DNA from: Alistipes sp.
GTDB lineage: Bacteria > Bacteroidota > Bacteroidia > Bacteroidales > Rikenellaceae
DNA length: 64,000 nucleotides
NCBI GenBank assembly: GCA_020026435.1
Contig: JAHHQK010000003.1
Coordinates: 1 to 64,000 of the forward strand
Direction of reading: 5' to 3'
Made by a program: the position numbers and the translations under genes. Shown in pieces: positions 31,093-39,256 of this stretch. The notes under the pieces are model-generated. The model was not told where the DNA came from, did not search any database, and saw only the letters and a list, made by a program, of their open reading frames with translations. Numbering within the stretch: the first letter of the stretch is position 1; every line of letters begins with the position of its first letter.

Positions 31093-32318
31093 ATTCCGAT
31101 GACTTTGTTGCGGATCAACATGGCCACACCCCACGCACTGGCGTTCTCCGACATCTTCGACAGACGGAACTTCGTGTCCTTGTAGACCAGGTTCAGCGAG
31201 TATTTGTTGGTGGCGGACTTGAGCGGCAGCATGATGTAGTCACCCGCTGCGGCCATATTGCCACCGACGATCACGGTCTCGGGGTTGAAGGTGTTGATCA
31301 GGAAGGCAACGGCCTTTCCGACCTTCTCGCCAGCCTCCTCGATCAGTTCGATCGAAAGGTTGTCGTCGTTCTTGGCGGCGGTGATGATGTCGTCGATGTG
31401 GATGGTCTTCTGTTGGTCGTACTGCTCCTTGAGGATGGTGTTCACGCCACTGCGGATCAGCTGGCACATCTTCTCCTCGATGGCGATACCCGAAACCTCG
31501 GTCTCCAGACAGCCCTTCTTGCCGCACGAGCAGATGATCTCGTTGTCGAAGAAGGGGATGTGGCCGAACTCTCCCGCAAAACCGCTTTTGCCGTAGTAGA
31601 GGTGTCCGTCGACCACGATACCGATGGCAACACCGCGGCCCATGTGCAGATACAGCACGTCGCTCTCGTTCTTGGACTTGCCGCAGGTGTACTCCGCATA
31701 GCAGCGGGCGCGGGTGTCGTTTTCGAGCAGGACGCGGATGCCGACCCGCTCTTCGAGGATGTCGCGCAGGGACTGCTCCGAGGTGGTGAAGTATTTATAG
31801 CTTCGGCCCGTGTCGGGGTTCACGCGGCCGGTCATGCAGACGCCCAGTCCGAGGATCTTGCCGCGGTCGATGCCGCAGTTCGAGATGAAGTTCTCGATGT
31901 GTGAGCAGATGTGCTCCATGCACTGCGGGCGGTCGAGCAGTTCAAAGGTATTGAGTACCTCCTCCTTGATGATGTTGTTCTGGAGGTCGGTGATCAGGAA
32001 AATCATATTGTCACGACCGACGCTGACACCTGCGAAATAGATGGCCGAGCAGGCCAGTCCGAATACATTGGGGCGACGACCACCGGGGGTCTCCTCCTTG
32101 CCGAGATTGGTCACAATGTCCTCATCGACGAGCTCCTGTACGAGTTTGGTCATGGTCGGAACGCTGATATGAAGTTCTTTGGTCAGTTCCGAAAGCGTAC
32201 ACTCACCATTAACGGCCATATAGGCGATAATGCTCCTTTTGATGATGTTGTTCTTGTGTGAGATTCCCTTCAAGGCATCATCTTCGTGGTTGTTGAAAAA
32301 TTCAGTCAGCGATGTCAT
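31089..32318 (-). CDS. ROK-family transcriptional regulator (NagC/Mlc type), copy 1
   Basis: A 409-residue sugar-responsive repressor. Residues about 25-85 form a winged helix-turn-helix (CTLSELTKELHISVPTMTKLVQELV). The rest is a ROK sugar-binding domain with zinc site CSCGKKGCLE near 262 and GHIPF before it. The kinase-type phosphate loop is degenerate (GVSVGRDN), so it is not a sugar kinase. A promoter lies at 32377-32347, in a very AT-rich spacer suited to operators. It resembles the ROK gene at 54419-55621 throughout its length. Likely ligand is an amino sugar or hexose. Confidence 0.9.
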   Translation of the reverse strand: MTSLTEFFNNHEDDALKGISHKNNIIKRSIIAYMAVNGECTLSELTKELHISVPTMTKLVQELVDEDIVTNLGKEETPGGRRPNVFGLACSAIYFAGVSVGRDNMIFLITDLQNNIIKEEVLNTFELLDRPQCMEHICSHIENFISNCGIDRGKILGLGVCMTGRVNPDTGRSYKYFTTSEQSLRDILEERVGIRVLLENDTRARCYAEYTCGKSKNESDVLYLHMGRGVAIGIVVDGHLYYGKSGFAGEFGHIPFFDNEIICSCGKKGCLETEVSGIAIEEKMCQLIRSGVNTILKEQYDQQKTIHIDDIITAAKNDDNLSIELIEEAGEKVGKAVAFLINTFNPETVIVGGNMAAAGDYIMLPLKSATNKYSLNLVYKDTKFRLSKMSENASAWGVAMLIRNKVIGI

Positions 32319-32346
32319 ATTTCCTTATTATTTTTAACTAACACCG

Positions 32347-32377
32347 CAAATGTAATAAGTATATTTAAAAATAGCAA
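32347..32377 (-). promoter_or_regulatory. Promoter of ROK copy 1
   Basis: Minus strand TTG (32377-32375), 20 bases, TACATTTG (32354-32347), about 30 bases before the ATG. Confidence 0.7.
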
Positions 32378-32604
32378 TATATTTTCAATAATGTTTAATA
32401 AATTTTTAATAAAACTTTGAAAAAATCCATTTTAAAAATTTGCAAAATACTGAAAATCAGTTTATTAATCTTTTTGATGAAACACCTGCTAATTTTTTAT
32501 TAATTTTTCATCGACCCTTATTTTTGCGTTTTCCGGAGGCTGCTCCTTATATAAATAAAGGGTGACGGTCTTTCCGGTCGGGACAGGCCGGAAGGGGGAA
32601 TGAA
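32378..32604. other. AT-rich spacer between ROK copy 1 and fabD
   Basis: Very rich in AT with repeated TTTAATAAA-like runs. No gene. It could contain operator sites for the ROK regulator, but no single palindrome stands out by eye. Confidence 0.5.
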
Positions 32605-32640
32605 AAAATCGGATCCGCCTTCAATGGCAGATCCGATTTT
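32605..32640 (-). terminator. fabD terminator
   Basis: AAAATCGGATC (32605-32615) pairs with GATCCGATTTT (32630-32640); on the minus strand six T follow. It lies 26 bases after the fabD stop. Confidence 0.85.
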
Positions 32641-32665
32641 GAAAAATATCTTGAGATTTCGATTC

Positions 32666-33544
32666 CTACAAAGCCGATTTCGACTCGATCTCAACGTCGG
32701 TCGATACCTTCTTGACCAGACCCTGGAGCACCGTACCGGGGCCGAGCTCCGTGAAGTTGGCGAAGCCGTCGGCGAGCATATTCTTGGTGATGTAGGTCCA
32801 ACGCACGGGAGCGGTAAGCTGGGCGATGAGGTTCTTTTTGATCTCCTGGGGATCGGTATGGGGCTGAGCGTCGACATTCTGATAGATCGGGCAGAGAGGC
32901 GTCTGGAAGGGAGCCTCGTTGATGGCCTTCTCCAGTTCGACACGTGCCGGCTCCATCAGCGGAGAGTGGAAGGCACCGCCCACGGGCAGACGCAGCGCAC
33001 GGCGTGCACCGGCCTCCTTGGCCTTGACGCAAGCTTCGTCGACAGCCTCGACGGCACCCGAGATCACCAGCTGGCCCGGACAGTTGTAGTTGGCGGCAAC
33101 CACGCCTTCGATACCTGCGCAGATCTGCTCCACTGCGGCATCCTCCAGACCCAGGACTGCGGCCATCGTGCCGGGCTGGGCCTCACAGGCGGCCTGCATG
33201 GCGGCAGCACGTTTGGCGACGAGTTTCAGACCGTCCTCGAAGGAGATGGCACCGGCGATGACCAGAGCCGAGAATTCGCCCAGCGAGTGTCCGGCAACGG
33301 CGTCGGGTTTCACACCCAGTGTCTTGGCCAGAATTACCGAGTGGAGGAATACGGCGGGTTGGGTGACTTTGGTTTGTTTGAGTTCCTCGGCCGTACCCTC
33401 GAACATGATGTCGGTGATGCGGAAGCCGAGAATCTCGTTGGCTTTCTCGAAGAGTTCCTTTGCTTGGGCCGAATGCTCATAGAGGTCTTTGCCCATGCCC
33501 GAATACTGGGCTCCCTGACCGGGGAAAAGGTATGCGTGTTTCAT
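32666..33544 (-). CDS. fabD: Malonyl-CoA:ACP transacylase
   Basis: Loads malonyl groups onto acyl carrier protein for fatty-acid synthesis. The 292 residues start MKHAYLFPGQGAQ; the in-frame ATG at 33586 is rejected because it adds 14 unrelated residues. Catalytic Ser lies in AGHSLGEFSALV near residue 86, the conserved Arg in KRAAAMQ, and the catalytic His in GGAFHSPLM near 200. A TATCTTTC box near 33585 on the minus strand may be its promoter. Single-gene unit. Confidence 0.95.
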   Translation of the reverse strand: MKHAYLFPGQGAQYSGMGKDLYEHSAQAKELFEKANEILGFRITDIMFEGTAEELKQTKVTQPAVFLHSVILAKTLGVKPDAVAGHSLGEFSALVIAGAISFEDGLKLVAKRAAAMQAACEAQPGTMAAVLGLEDAAVEQICAGIEGVVAANYNCPGQLVISGAVEAVDEACVKAKEAGARRALRLPVGGAFHSPLMEPARVELEKAINEAPFQTPLCPIYQNVDAQPHTDPQEIKKNLIAQLTAPVRWTYITKNMLADGFANFTELGPGTVLQGLVKKVSTDVEIESKSAL

Positions 33545-33595
33545 AATTTTCTTGAAAAAATTTTGATTAACGGGCGAAAGATACAAAATAATTTC

Positions 33596-33603
33596 TAACT
33601 TTG
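33596..33603 (+). promoter_or_regulatory. -7 box of the riboswitch transcript
   Basis: TAACTTTG directly before the cobalamin aptamer; the -33 element is poor. It lies back-to-back with the fabD promoter. Confidence 0.5.
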
Positions 33604-33611
33604 CACTATAT

Positions 33612-33830
33612 GAGGTTTACAACGGGGCAGTATCCCCCCGCGTAATGAAAAGGGAATGCCGTGAAAATCGGCAGCAGTTCCCGCTGCTGTAAGTTCCGTA
33701 ACACAATGTCGCAATACTCTTTAGCCACTGGATCGGCTTTCGGTCCGGGAAGGCTTTGACGACAGGAACAAGCCAGAAGACCTGCCTTGTAGTTTCTCCG
33801 AACCCATGGGAGAAATCTTTTGTTTTAGCC
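33612..33830 (+). promoter_or_regulatory. Cobalamin riboswitch with intrinsic terminator
   Basis: The aptamer core shows AGGGAATGCCGTGAAAATC, GCAGTTCCCGCTGCTGTAAG, GCCACTG and the B12 box AGCCAGAAGACCTGCC (33771-33786). The 5' GGCAG near 33626 can pair with CTGCC to close the aptamer. Just after it, TTTCTCC (33793-33799) pairs with GGAGAAA (33809-33815) before a T-rich run, a likely terminator. A later GGCAGGT (33862-33868) is complementary to ACCTGCC in the B12 box, so competing pairing is possible. High vitamin B12 is expected to reduce expression of the downstream gene. Confidence 0.9.
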
Positions 33831-34007
33831 AACGCATCTGCGGAGAACGGAGTGGCGAAGGGGCAGGTTGTGTGCGGAGTAAGTCCGACAAGAGGTATGT
33901 CCTGCAATTCGATGAATCGGTTTTTTCCATAAAGACGCGGGTGTAAAGTGAAAATTTCGGGGTTCGGATCCTGAAGAACCATTATTTTTTAATTTTTATA
34001 CAAAAAG

Positions 34008-35075
34008 ATGAGGAAATTTTTACTTTTGGCTTTTGCCTTGTTTGCCTTTGCGGCCTGTTCCGATGATGCCAATGATTCTGCACCCGTTCCTGTTCCCGGA
34101 GTCAACGACAAGTATCAGGGCGGATTTTATATCTATAATGAGGGTTGGTATGGTCATACTCCCGCCAACCTGTGCTACCAGGCCGGAGACAAACTGGAGC
34201 AGATGATCTTCCAGACAGCCAACCCCGAGATGAAACTCGGCAATACGGGTACGACGGCCGTATTCACCCAAGATTACCTTTACCTGGTGGCCAAGGAGTC
34301 GCCCAACCTCACGGAGGTAGACCCCACGAACCTCAAGGGTCTCTCGAACCTGCAGCTCGACTCCAGGGAGCACGGTCAGGCCAACTCCTTTGCCGTGGTC
34401 GACAAGGCCCACGGTGTGCTGACGACGACCAACGGCGGAGCCTATGTCGTGGCTCTGAATCCGCTGGTACTCGGTGATCGCCTTTGCGATGGCAAATGTA
34501 CGGATGTCTGCCTGTTCAACAACTACATCTTGGTGATCAGGGGCGGAAAAATCTGCGCTTTCGATGCCACCTCCTTCAAACTCCTCAAGGAGGATATCGC
34601 TCCCGCCAATACGGGCTTTGCCCTGGCCGACGGTGCCGCATGGGCTGCCAACAATAACCAGTTGGTGAAGATCAACAACAACCTCGAGGCCGAGATCATC
34701 GATCTGGGCGAGATCAAAGTGATGTACAATCAGTGGGCCTACACCCCGACCGGTCTGCAGGCTGCACCCACGGGTAAGGCCCTCTATTTTGCCGCCGAGA
34801 ACGGCCATGCCTTCTATAAGTTCGATGTAGCCTCGAAAATGCCCTCGAAAATCTTCTCCGCACCCCAGGGCTTTGTGACCTATGGTGCCGGTGTTGCCGT
34901 GAATCCCCATACGGGCGATCTCTACCTCACGCTGAAGGTTGACAATTGGACGGATTACGATACGAACATCCACATCGTCAGCCCCGACGGTAAGCAAAAA
35001 GAGGTAATTTCCTACGACAAGAAGGTCGATGAGCAGTATTACTATTGGTTCCCCTCGATGATCCTGTTCCGATAG
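34008..35075 (+). CDS. BtuG-like DUF5074 surface lipoprotein (vitamin B12 binding)
   Basis: A 355-residue lipoprotein with lipobox FAFAAC (Cys17) followed by SDD, a Bacteroidetes surface-export type signal. The rest is a DUF5074 beta-propeller: FYIYNEGWYGHTPANLCY, ANPEMKLGNTGTTAVF, YLYLVAKESPNLTEVDP and repeated FKLLKEDI-type blades. BtuG proteins of Bacteroides share this domain, capture B12 at the cell surface and pass it to BtuB. Here the cobalamin riboswitch upstream supports the same role. No btuB, btuFCD or cobalamin-remodelling gene lies next to it. Its terminator is at 35141-35180. Function is inferred from domain plus riboswitch. Confidence 0.82.
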   Translation: MRKFLLLAFALFAFAACSDDANDSAPVPVPGVNDKYQGGFYIYNEGWYGHTPANLCYQAGDKLEQMIFQTANPEMKLGNTGTTAVFTQDYLYLVAKESPNLTEVDPTNLKGLSNLQLDSREHGQANSFAVVDKAHGVLTTTNGGAYVVALNPLVLGDRLCDGKCTDVCLFNNYILVIRGGKICAFDATSFKLLKEDIAPANTGFALADGAAWAANNNQLVKINNNLEAEIIDLGEIKVMYNQWAYTPTGLQAAPTGKALYFAAENGHAFYKFDVASKMPSKIFSAPQGFVTYGAGVAVNPHTGDLYLTLKVDNWTDYDTNIHIVSPDGKQKEVISYDKKVDEQYYYWFPSMILFR

Positions 35076-35140
35076 TTATGGTGATGTATAAAATTGGGGA
35101 AGCGGCAATTTTGATATAAGAGATTAGTATCCGCTTTGGA

Positions 35141-35180
35141 AGAATCCGCGAAAGCTGCCTTTTTCGCGGGTTCTTTTTTT
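35141..35180 (+). terminator. Terminator of the BtuG-like gene
   Basis: GAATCCGCGAAA pairs with TTTCGCGGGTTC (one G-U), followed by seven T. The rest of the 350-base spacer up to 35334 holds no gene. Confidence 0.85.
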
Positions 35181-35334
35181 GTGCTGAGGTTTCTTTGGAA
35201 GTCTGTTGGGAAAAAGGGATGATGACAGCCGCACTCGGAATGCGTTTATCCCCTGTTCCCGGACTGCCTGACGGGTCGGGACGGATCCAATGATAATCCG
35301 CACCCCGAAGGATCATACGGGCCTTGAATCGCAT

Positions 35335-35390
35335 AAAACCCCACAGGAGGGTCGGACTTGTATATTTGTCCGACCCTCCTGTGGGGTTTT
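35335..35390 (-). terminator. Terminator of the glycan-utilization operon
   Basis: A perfect 23-bp inverted repeat (35335-35357 with 35368-35390) around a 10-base loop. T-runs flank it on both strands. It lies 38 bases after the last gene of the operon and is the strongest hairpin in the window. Confidence 0.92.
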
Positions 35391-35428
35391 TATTCTGCGG
35401 GGAAATATTTTTCCCTGCAGGGAAGGGT

Positions 35429-36559
35429 TTATTTGCTTTTTTCCGCGGGGAGCAGGTCCATGCCGTCGATGGGGTTGATCTGCTGCCATTGGGTCAGCTG
35501 CTCCATGGCGGGGATGATGATCTGCGCCATCTTCATCTGACCGTGACGGTTGGGGTGGAACGAGGCTCCGAGGTCGGAGGTGTTGTTATAGACATTGGCC
35601 GAGACATCCGCCATGGCCGTGTGCTCCATGCCGTCGATCATCTCACGGACAAATTCCACGGCGTGGGGCGAGTGTACGACACACAGAATCGGTAGCTCGG
35701 GGGAACGGTACTTTTCGCGGATTGTGGTGATGAATCGGCGGTAACGCTCTTCAAAGACCTCGCGCAAGGGATGAGGCTCGGTCGAGAAATCGTTGGTCGA
35801 GAGCATGATCACCACGGCATCGGGACGATAGGGGCTGCGGGCGAAATCCCACAGGGGGCTGTTTCCGGTGGAGAAGTATTTCAGAGCCTTGTGCGACATG
35901 GTCTGCTCGGGATCCGAGACAGGGTTTTTGTCGTCATAGTTGCGCACCATGCCGCGGCCTGAGAAGGCTACCAGATTGTAATCTGCATCGAAATACCGGG
36001 CCATATAGGTGGCATAGGTGTAGCGGCAGTTCTCGGTCTTGATGCTGAAGGTCTCGTTATTCGACAAACTCTCCGTACCGTAACCCGCCGTGAGCGAATC
36101 TCCGTAGTACTCGATGTGTCGGGGGCGTTTCAGCGCGGAAGCGTCCAGCAGACGGCCATTGACCGTGAGCGAGTGGAGGGTGAGTTGTCCCTGTTCGCCT
36201 TCGGTGGCTTTCTGGATGCGGATGTGGTGGCGGCCCTCGGTTGAGGTCTTGTCGTCGAAGAGGACGATGCTCATGGAGTCCCCCCTGGTCTGGAACTTGG
36301 GCTGCTCCTCGTTGTCAACGGTGAGGTTGAAGTAGTTGCACCCCGTGTCGCTCAGACAGATCTCCAGCCGGGATCCCTCGAAGAGGATGTCGGCATAGGT
36401 GCCGCTCCAGTCGAATTCCACACCCTGTTCCGAGGCGAGTGTGCGGCCCACCCAGCGGATGGGGGCGTCCTGTGCGGGGATGGTCGTCGGGCGGGGCGAG
36501 ACCGAGCAACCTGCGGTGCAAAGTACCATGATTAATGGAAATATCTTGTTCAGAATCAT
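35429..36559 (-). CDS. CE2-like SGNH carbohydrate esterase lipoprotein
   Basis: Probably removes acyl groups from sugars in the periplasm or at the cell surface. The 376-residue protein has a lipobox (TAGC, Cys18). A beta-sandwich N-terminal domain (about 35-145: FDWSGTYADILFEGSRLEICL) is followed by an SGNH hydrolase with nucleophile Ser in YYGDSLTAGYGT near 152, Asn in MLSTNDFS near 253, and HPNRHGQ near 340. This two-domain order matches carbohydrate esterase family 2. It is the last gene of the ten-gene operon, 15 bases after the phosphoesterase gene. Confidence 0.82.
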   Translation of the reverse strand: MILNKIFPLIMVLCTAGCSVSPRPTTIPAQDAPIRWVGRTLASEQGVEFDWSGTYADILFEGSRLEICLSDTGCNYFNLTVDNEEQPKFQTRGDSMSIVLFDDKTSTEGRHHIRIQKATEGEQGQLTLHSLTVNGRLLDASALKRPRHIEYYGDSLTAGYGTESLSNNETFSIKTENCRYTYATYMARYFDADYNLVAFSGRGMVRNYDDKNPVSDPEQTMSHKALKYFSTGNSPLWDFARSPYRPDAVVIMLSTNDFSTEPHPLREVFEERYRRFITTIREKYRSPELPILCVVHSPHAVEFVREMIDGMEHTAMADVSANVYNNTSDLGASFHPNRHGQMKMAQIIIPAMEQLTQWQQINPIDGMDLLPAEKSK

Positions 36560-36574
36560 AATCTTGTGTAGTTT

Positions 36575-38002
36575 TTAAAGTTCTAACGTGCGGGTGTATC
36601 GACGTCCGAATCCGTCGGTGCAACGTACCTCGGCACGGCGGCAGCCCTCGGGCACGGCGGCGCGGAAGAAATGGTCGGAGGGCGTGGGGGAGACGTAGGG
36701 GTGATCGAGTTTCGAGGGATCGGCATACATTTTCTGAGCTGCGGGGTCGTAGCCGGTGAATCGCTCCATGGGCTGCGGCTCTCCGCCGTCGAAGCATACC
36801 TCCACACGCCAGGTGGGGTCGTAGGCCCAGACGTCGGCCACGATCCGGCCCTTGTACTGCGGATATTGCTCGCCGTAATATACCTCCATCTGATAGTCCG
36901 CCGGGAAGTCCGTCGGCTGGTAGAACCAGTTGACCCGGTTGCCGTCGACCTCAAATACGGAGTATCCGCGCGGTGTGCCGTCGGTGCAGAGCACGCCCTG
37001 CCACCAGGCACCGCACAGTCCCGGGATGTTGTGCTCGAAGAGACGGTCGGAGATCTGTTCGTTGTCGGATGTGTGCATGTGTCCCGTGATGATGTGTGCA
37101 TTGTAGGGTTCCAGCATCTTGTAGAGCGAGCGGGAGTTGGTCATGATGTTGGAGATGGTCGAGTAGCTGAACTGGGAACGGTCCTGCTCCGAGAGGGTCG
37201 AGGGGATGTGGAAGATCACGAACACGAGACTCTCGGGGGTGACGTGCTTCAGATCCTGCTCCAGCCAGTCGAGTTGCCGTTCGTCGAGGTAGCCGATGTA
37301 GAAGTAGTCGCGACCGATATAGAAATTGTCGTTGAGTACCACATAATGGGCTTTGCCCACGTTGAACGAGTAGTACGTCGGTCCGAATACCTCCTCCCAT
37401 TCGCGGGTTGAGGTCTCGAAACTGCGTCCGTAGAGCGTCATGTCGTGGTTGCCGATGGTGCTGTAAAACTTCAGTCCCGTGCGGGCCACAATCTCGTTGT
37501 AGGTCGAGTAGAAGGTGTGGTCGAACGAGGTCACATCACCGCAGCACACCCCGTGGAAGGGAATATCGTATTGGCTGACGGTCCTGGCGATGGACTCGGC
37601 GGCCTGCTCGAAGAGAGAAAACTCCTTGCGGGCATAGATCTGGGGATCGGCCATGGCGACAAAGCCGTGGCGGGTGTCGTCCTGCTTCTTTTTTTCGAGC
37701 GTGAAGTCATAGACCTTCCGCTCGGGGCTTTGAGGCAGCCAGAAGAGGGGCACGCTGTTGCGGTCGGCAGGCTCGTAACCGGAGGGGGTGGTCAGATAGA
37801 CGAACCGTTCCTCGTCGGAGGTGTTCAGAGTGTAGCGCCCCTTCTTGTCGGTGAGGGCGAAGTTGCGGCCGTCGGTTACGAGGACTCCCTGCATGGCCTG
37901 GCCCTCGTTGGTGCGGACCGTACCCCGCACAATACGCTCTGCACCCCGGAGTGATATGAGGGTGCAGAATGCAATCATCAAAAGTGAGATTTTTCTGATC
38001 AT
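36575..38002 (-). CDS. Calcineurin-like phosphoesterase with N- and C-terminal accessory domains
   Basis: A secreted 475-residue metallophosphoesterase. A signal peptide (residues 1-20) is followed by a small carboxypeptidase-regulatory-like beta domain (VRGTVRTNEGQAMQGVLVTD). Next is the dimetal catalytic domain: ADPQIYAR, CCGDVTSFD, IGNHDM, FHIPS and ITGHMHTS. A C-terminal domain (about 330-475) is typical of this subfamily. The start at 38002 is the first that gives a signal peptide. Inside the operon it could remove phosphate exposed by the phosphodiester glycosidase; that link is inference. Confidence 0.85.
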   Translation of the reverse strand: MIRKISLLMIAFCTLISLRGAERIVRGTVRTNEGQAMQGVLVTDGRNFALTDKKGRYTLNTSDEERFVYLTTPSGYEPADRNSVPLFWLPQSPERKVYDFTLEKKKQDDTRHGFVAMADPQIYARKEFSLFEQAAESIARTVSQYDIPFHGVCCGDVTSFDHTFYSTYNEIVARTGLKFYSTIGNHDMTLYGRSFETSTREWEEVFGPTYYSFNVGKAHYVVLNDNFYIGRDYFYIGYLDERQLDWLEQDLKHVTPESLVFVIFHIPSTLSEQDRSQFSYSTISNIMTNSRSLYKMLEPYNAHIITGHMHTSDNEQISDRLFEHNIPGLCGAWWQGVLCTDGTPRGYSVFEVDGNRVNWFYQPTDFPADYQMEVYYGEQYPQYKGRIVADVWAYDPTWRVEVCFDGGEPQPMERFTGYDPAAQKMYADPSKLDHPYVSPTPSDHFFRAAVPEGCRRAEVRCTDGFGRRYTRTLEL

Positions 38003-38028
38003 TCTTGTTTTTTTGAGGTTATCGTATT

Positions 38029-39204
38029 CTATTTGTCCTTTAAAAGTTCCTTGAGCAGGTTTTCGCATTTGTAGAGGCCTCTCGGCACATGGAAACACCC
38101 CTTCCATTTGCCGCCCTTGAGCGGCAGGAGTACCTCTCCGCGGCGGTTCAGATAGCCGTACCATTCGGGATACTCCTCATCGCGGAAGTGCGACCAGGTG
38201 TAGTCGTGCAGACGCTCGAACCAGGTCTTGCAGCGCTTGTCGCCCGTGAGCAGATAGCCTTCCAGCATGGCTATTGTCGACTCGATGTGTACCCACCACA
38301 GCTTCTGATCCCACTCCAGTTGCTGGGGAGGGCATCCCTTGCGGTCCATGAAGTAGTAGACACCGCCGTATTCCTTGTCCCAGCCGAATTCGAGGGTGCT
38401 CAGACCGATCTCGATGGCCTTGCGGATCAGCTGGGGATCGTTGCGGCGACGCGCCAGCTCCATGACGAACCACATGGTTTCGAGCGTGTGGCCCGGGTTG
38501 ACCAGACGTCCGTCGAACGTGTCGCTCAGCGTGCCGTCCGAGTTGAGATGCTCGACCACCAGCCCCAGTTCGGGACGGTAGAACAGATCCATCACATCGC
38601 TCAGACTGCGGTCGATAGTCTTCTCGACCAATTCGGGTTCGATCAGGTGCTCCACTTCGAGGACCATGTTGCAGAGGATCATCGAGGTGGCCAGGCTTTT
38701 CATCGGACGGGTGCCCTTGTGGCTCTTGTCCCAGCGGTCCTTGGGGTTGTCCCAGCGGCGGAGGATGTGGTCGAAGGTGCGGCGTGCGGCCTCGGTGTAA
38801 CGCTCCTCGCCGGTGGCCTTGCTCAGCTGGGCGAAGGCCATGGCGGCAAACGTGTAGGAGAAGATGTTGTAGGGGTCGATCAGCGGATGGCCCTGATGGT
38901 CGAGCGAAAAGTACCAGTTGAAGTCGCCGTCATGGCCGTGGCGGAGCATGAATTCGGCACCCTGTACGGCACAGTCGAGCCATTCGCGGCGGATGCCCTC
39001 GCGGTTGCAGAGCATTGCGAAGAGCCACACCTCGCGGCCTTGCAGCCACATGAATTTGTCGGTGTCGAATACGCTGCCGTCGCGGTTCAGACACGTGAAG
39101 TAGCCTCCGTATTCTTTGTCTTGAGAGTTGTCGAGCCAAAACGGCAGTACACGATCATACAGTTCGTCGTGATACTGCTTGATGAGTTTTGAAATGTCTT
39201 CCAT
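38029..39204 (-). CDS. N-acylglucosamine 2-epimerase (AGE family)
   Basis: A cytoplasmic 391-residue alpha/alpha-barrel enzyme of the AGE/RnBP family. Members interconvert GlcNAc and ManNAc, or epimerise mannose or cellobiose units. Conserved parts include YGGYFTCLNRDG, KFMWLQGREVW near 51, NPGHTLETMW near 240 with a likely catalytic His, and QKLWWVHIESTIAML near 305. It has no signal peptide, so it acts on imported sugar. The amino-sugar context favours a GlcNAc/ManNAc role over cellobiose epimerase. Confidence 0.82.
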   Translation of the reverse strand: MEDISKLIKQYHDELYDRVLPFWLDNSQDKEYGGYFTCLNRDGSVFDTDKFMWLQGREVWLFAMLCNREGIRREWLDCAVQGAEFMLRHGHDGDFNWYFSLDHQGHPLIDPYNIFSYTFAAMAFAQLSKATGEERYTEAARRTFDHILRRWDNPKDRWDKSHKGTRPMKSLATSMILCNMVLEVEHLIEPELVEKTIDRSLSDVMDLFYRPELGLVVEHLNSDGTLSDTFDGRLVNPGHTLETMWFVMELARRRNDPQLIRKAIEIGLSTLEFGWDKEYGGVYYFMDRKGCPPQQLEWDQKLWWVHIESTIAMLEGYLLTGDKRCKTWFERLHDYTWSHFRDEEYPEWYGYLNRRGEVLLPLKGGKWKGCFHVPRGLYKCENLLKELLKDK

Positions 39205-39256
39205 GATATAGTGTTTAGATGGTTTTACGTTGGGTTTGAGGGGTGACGCCCTCCGT

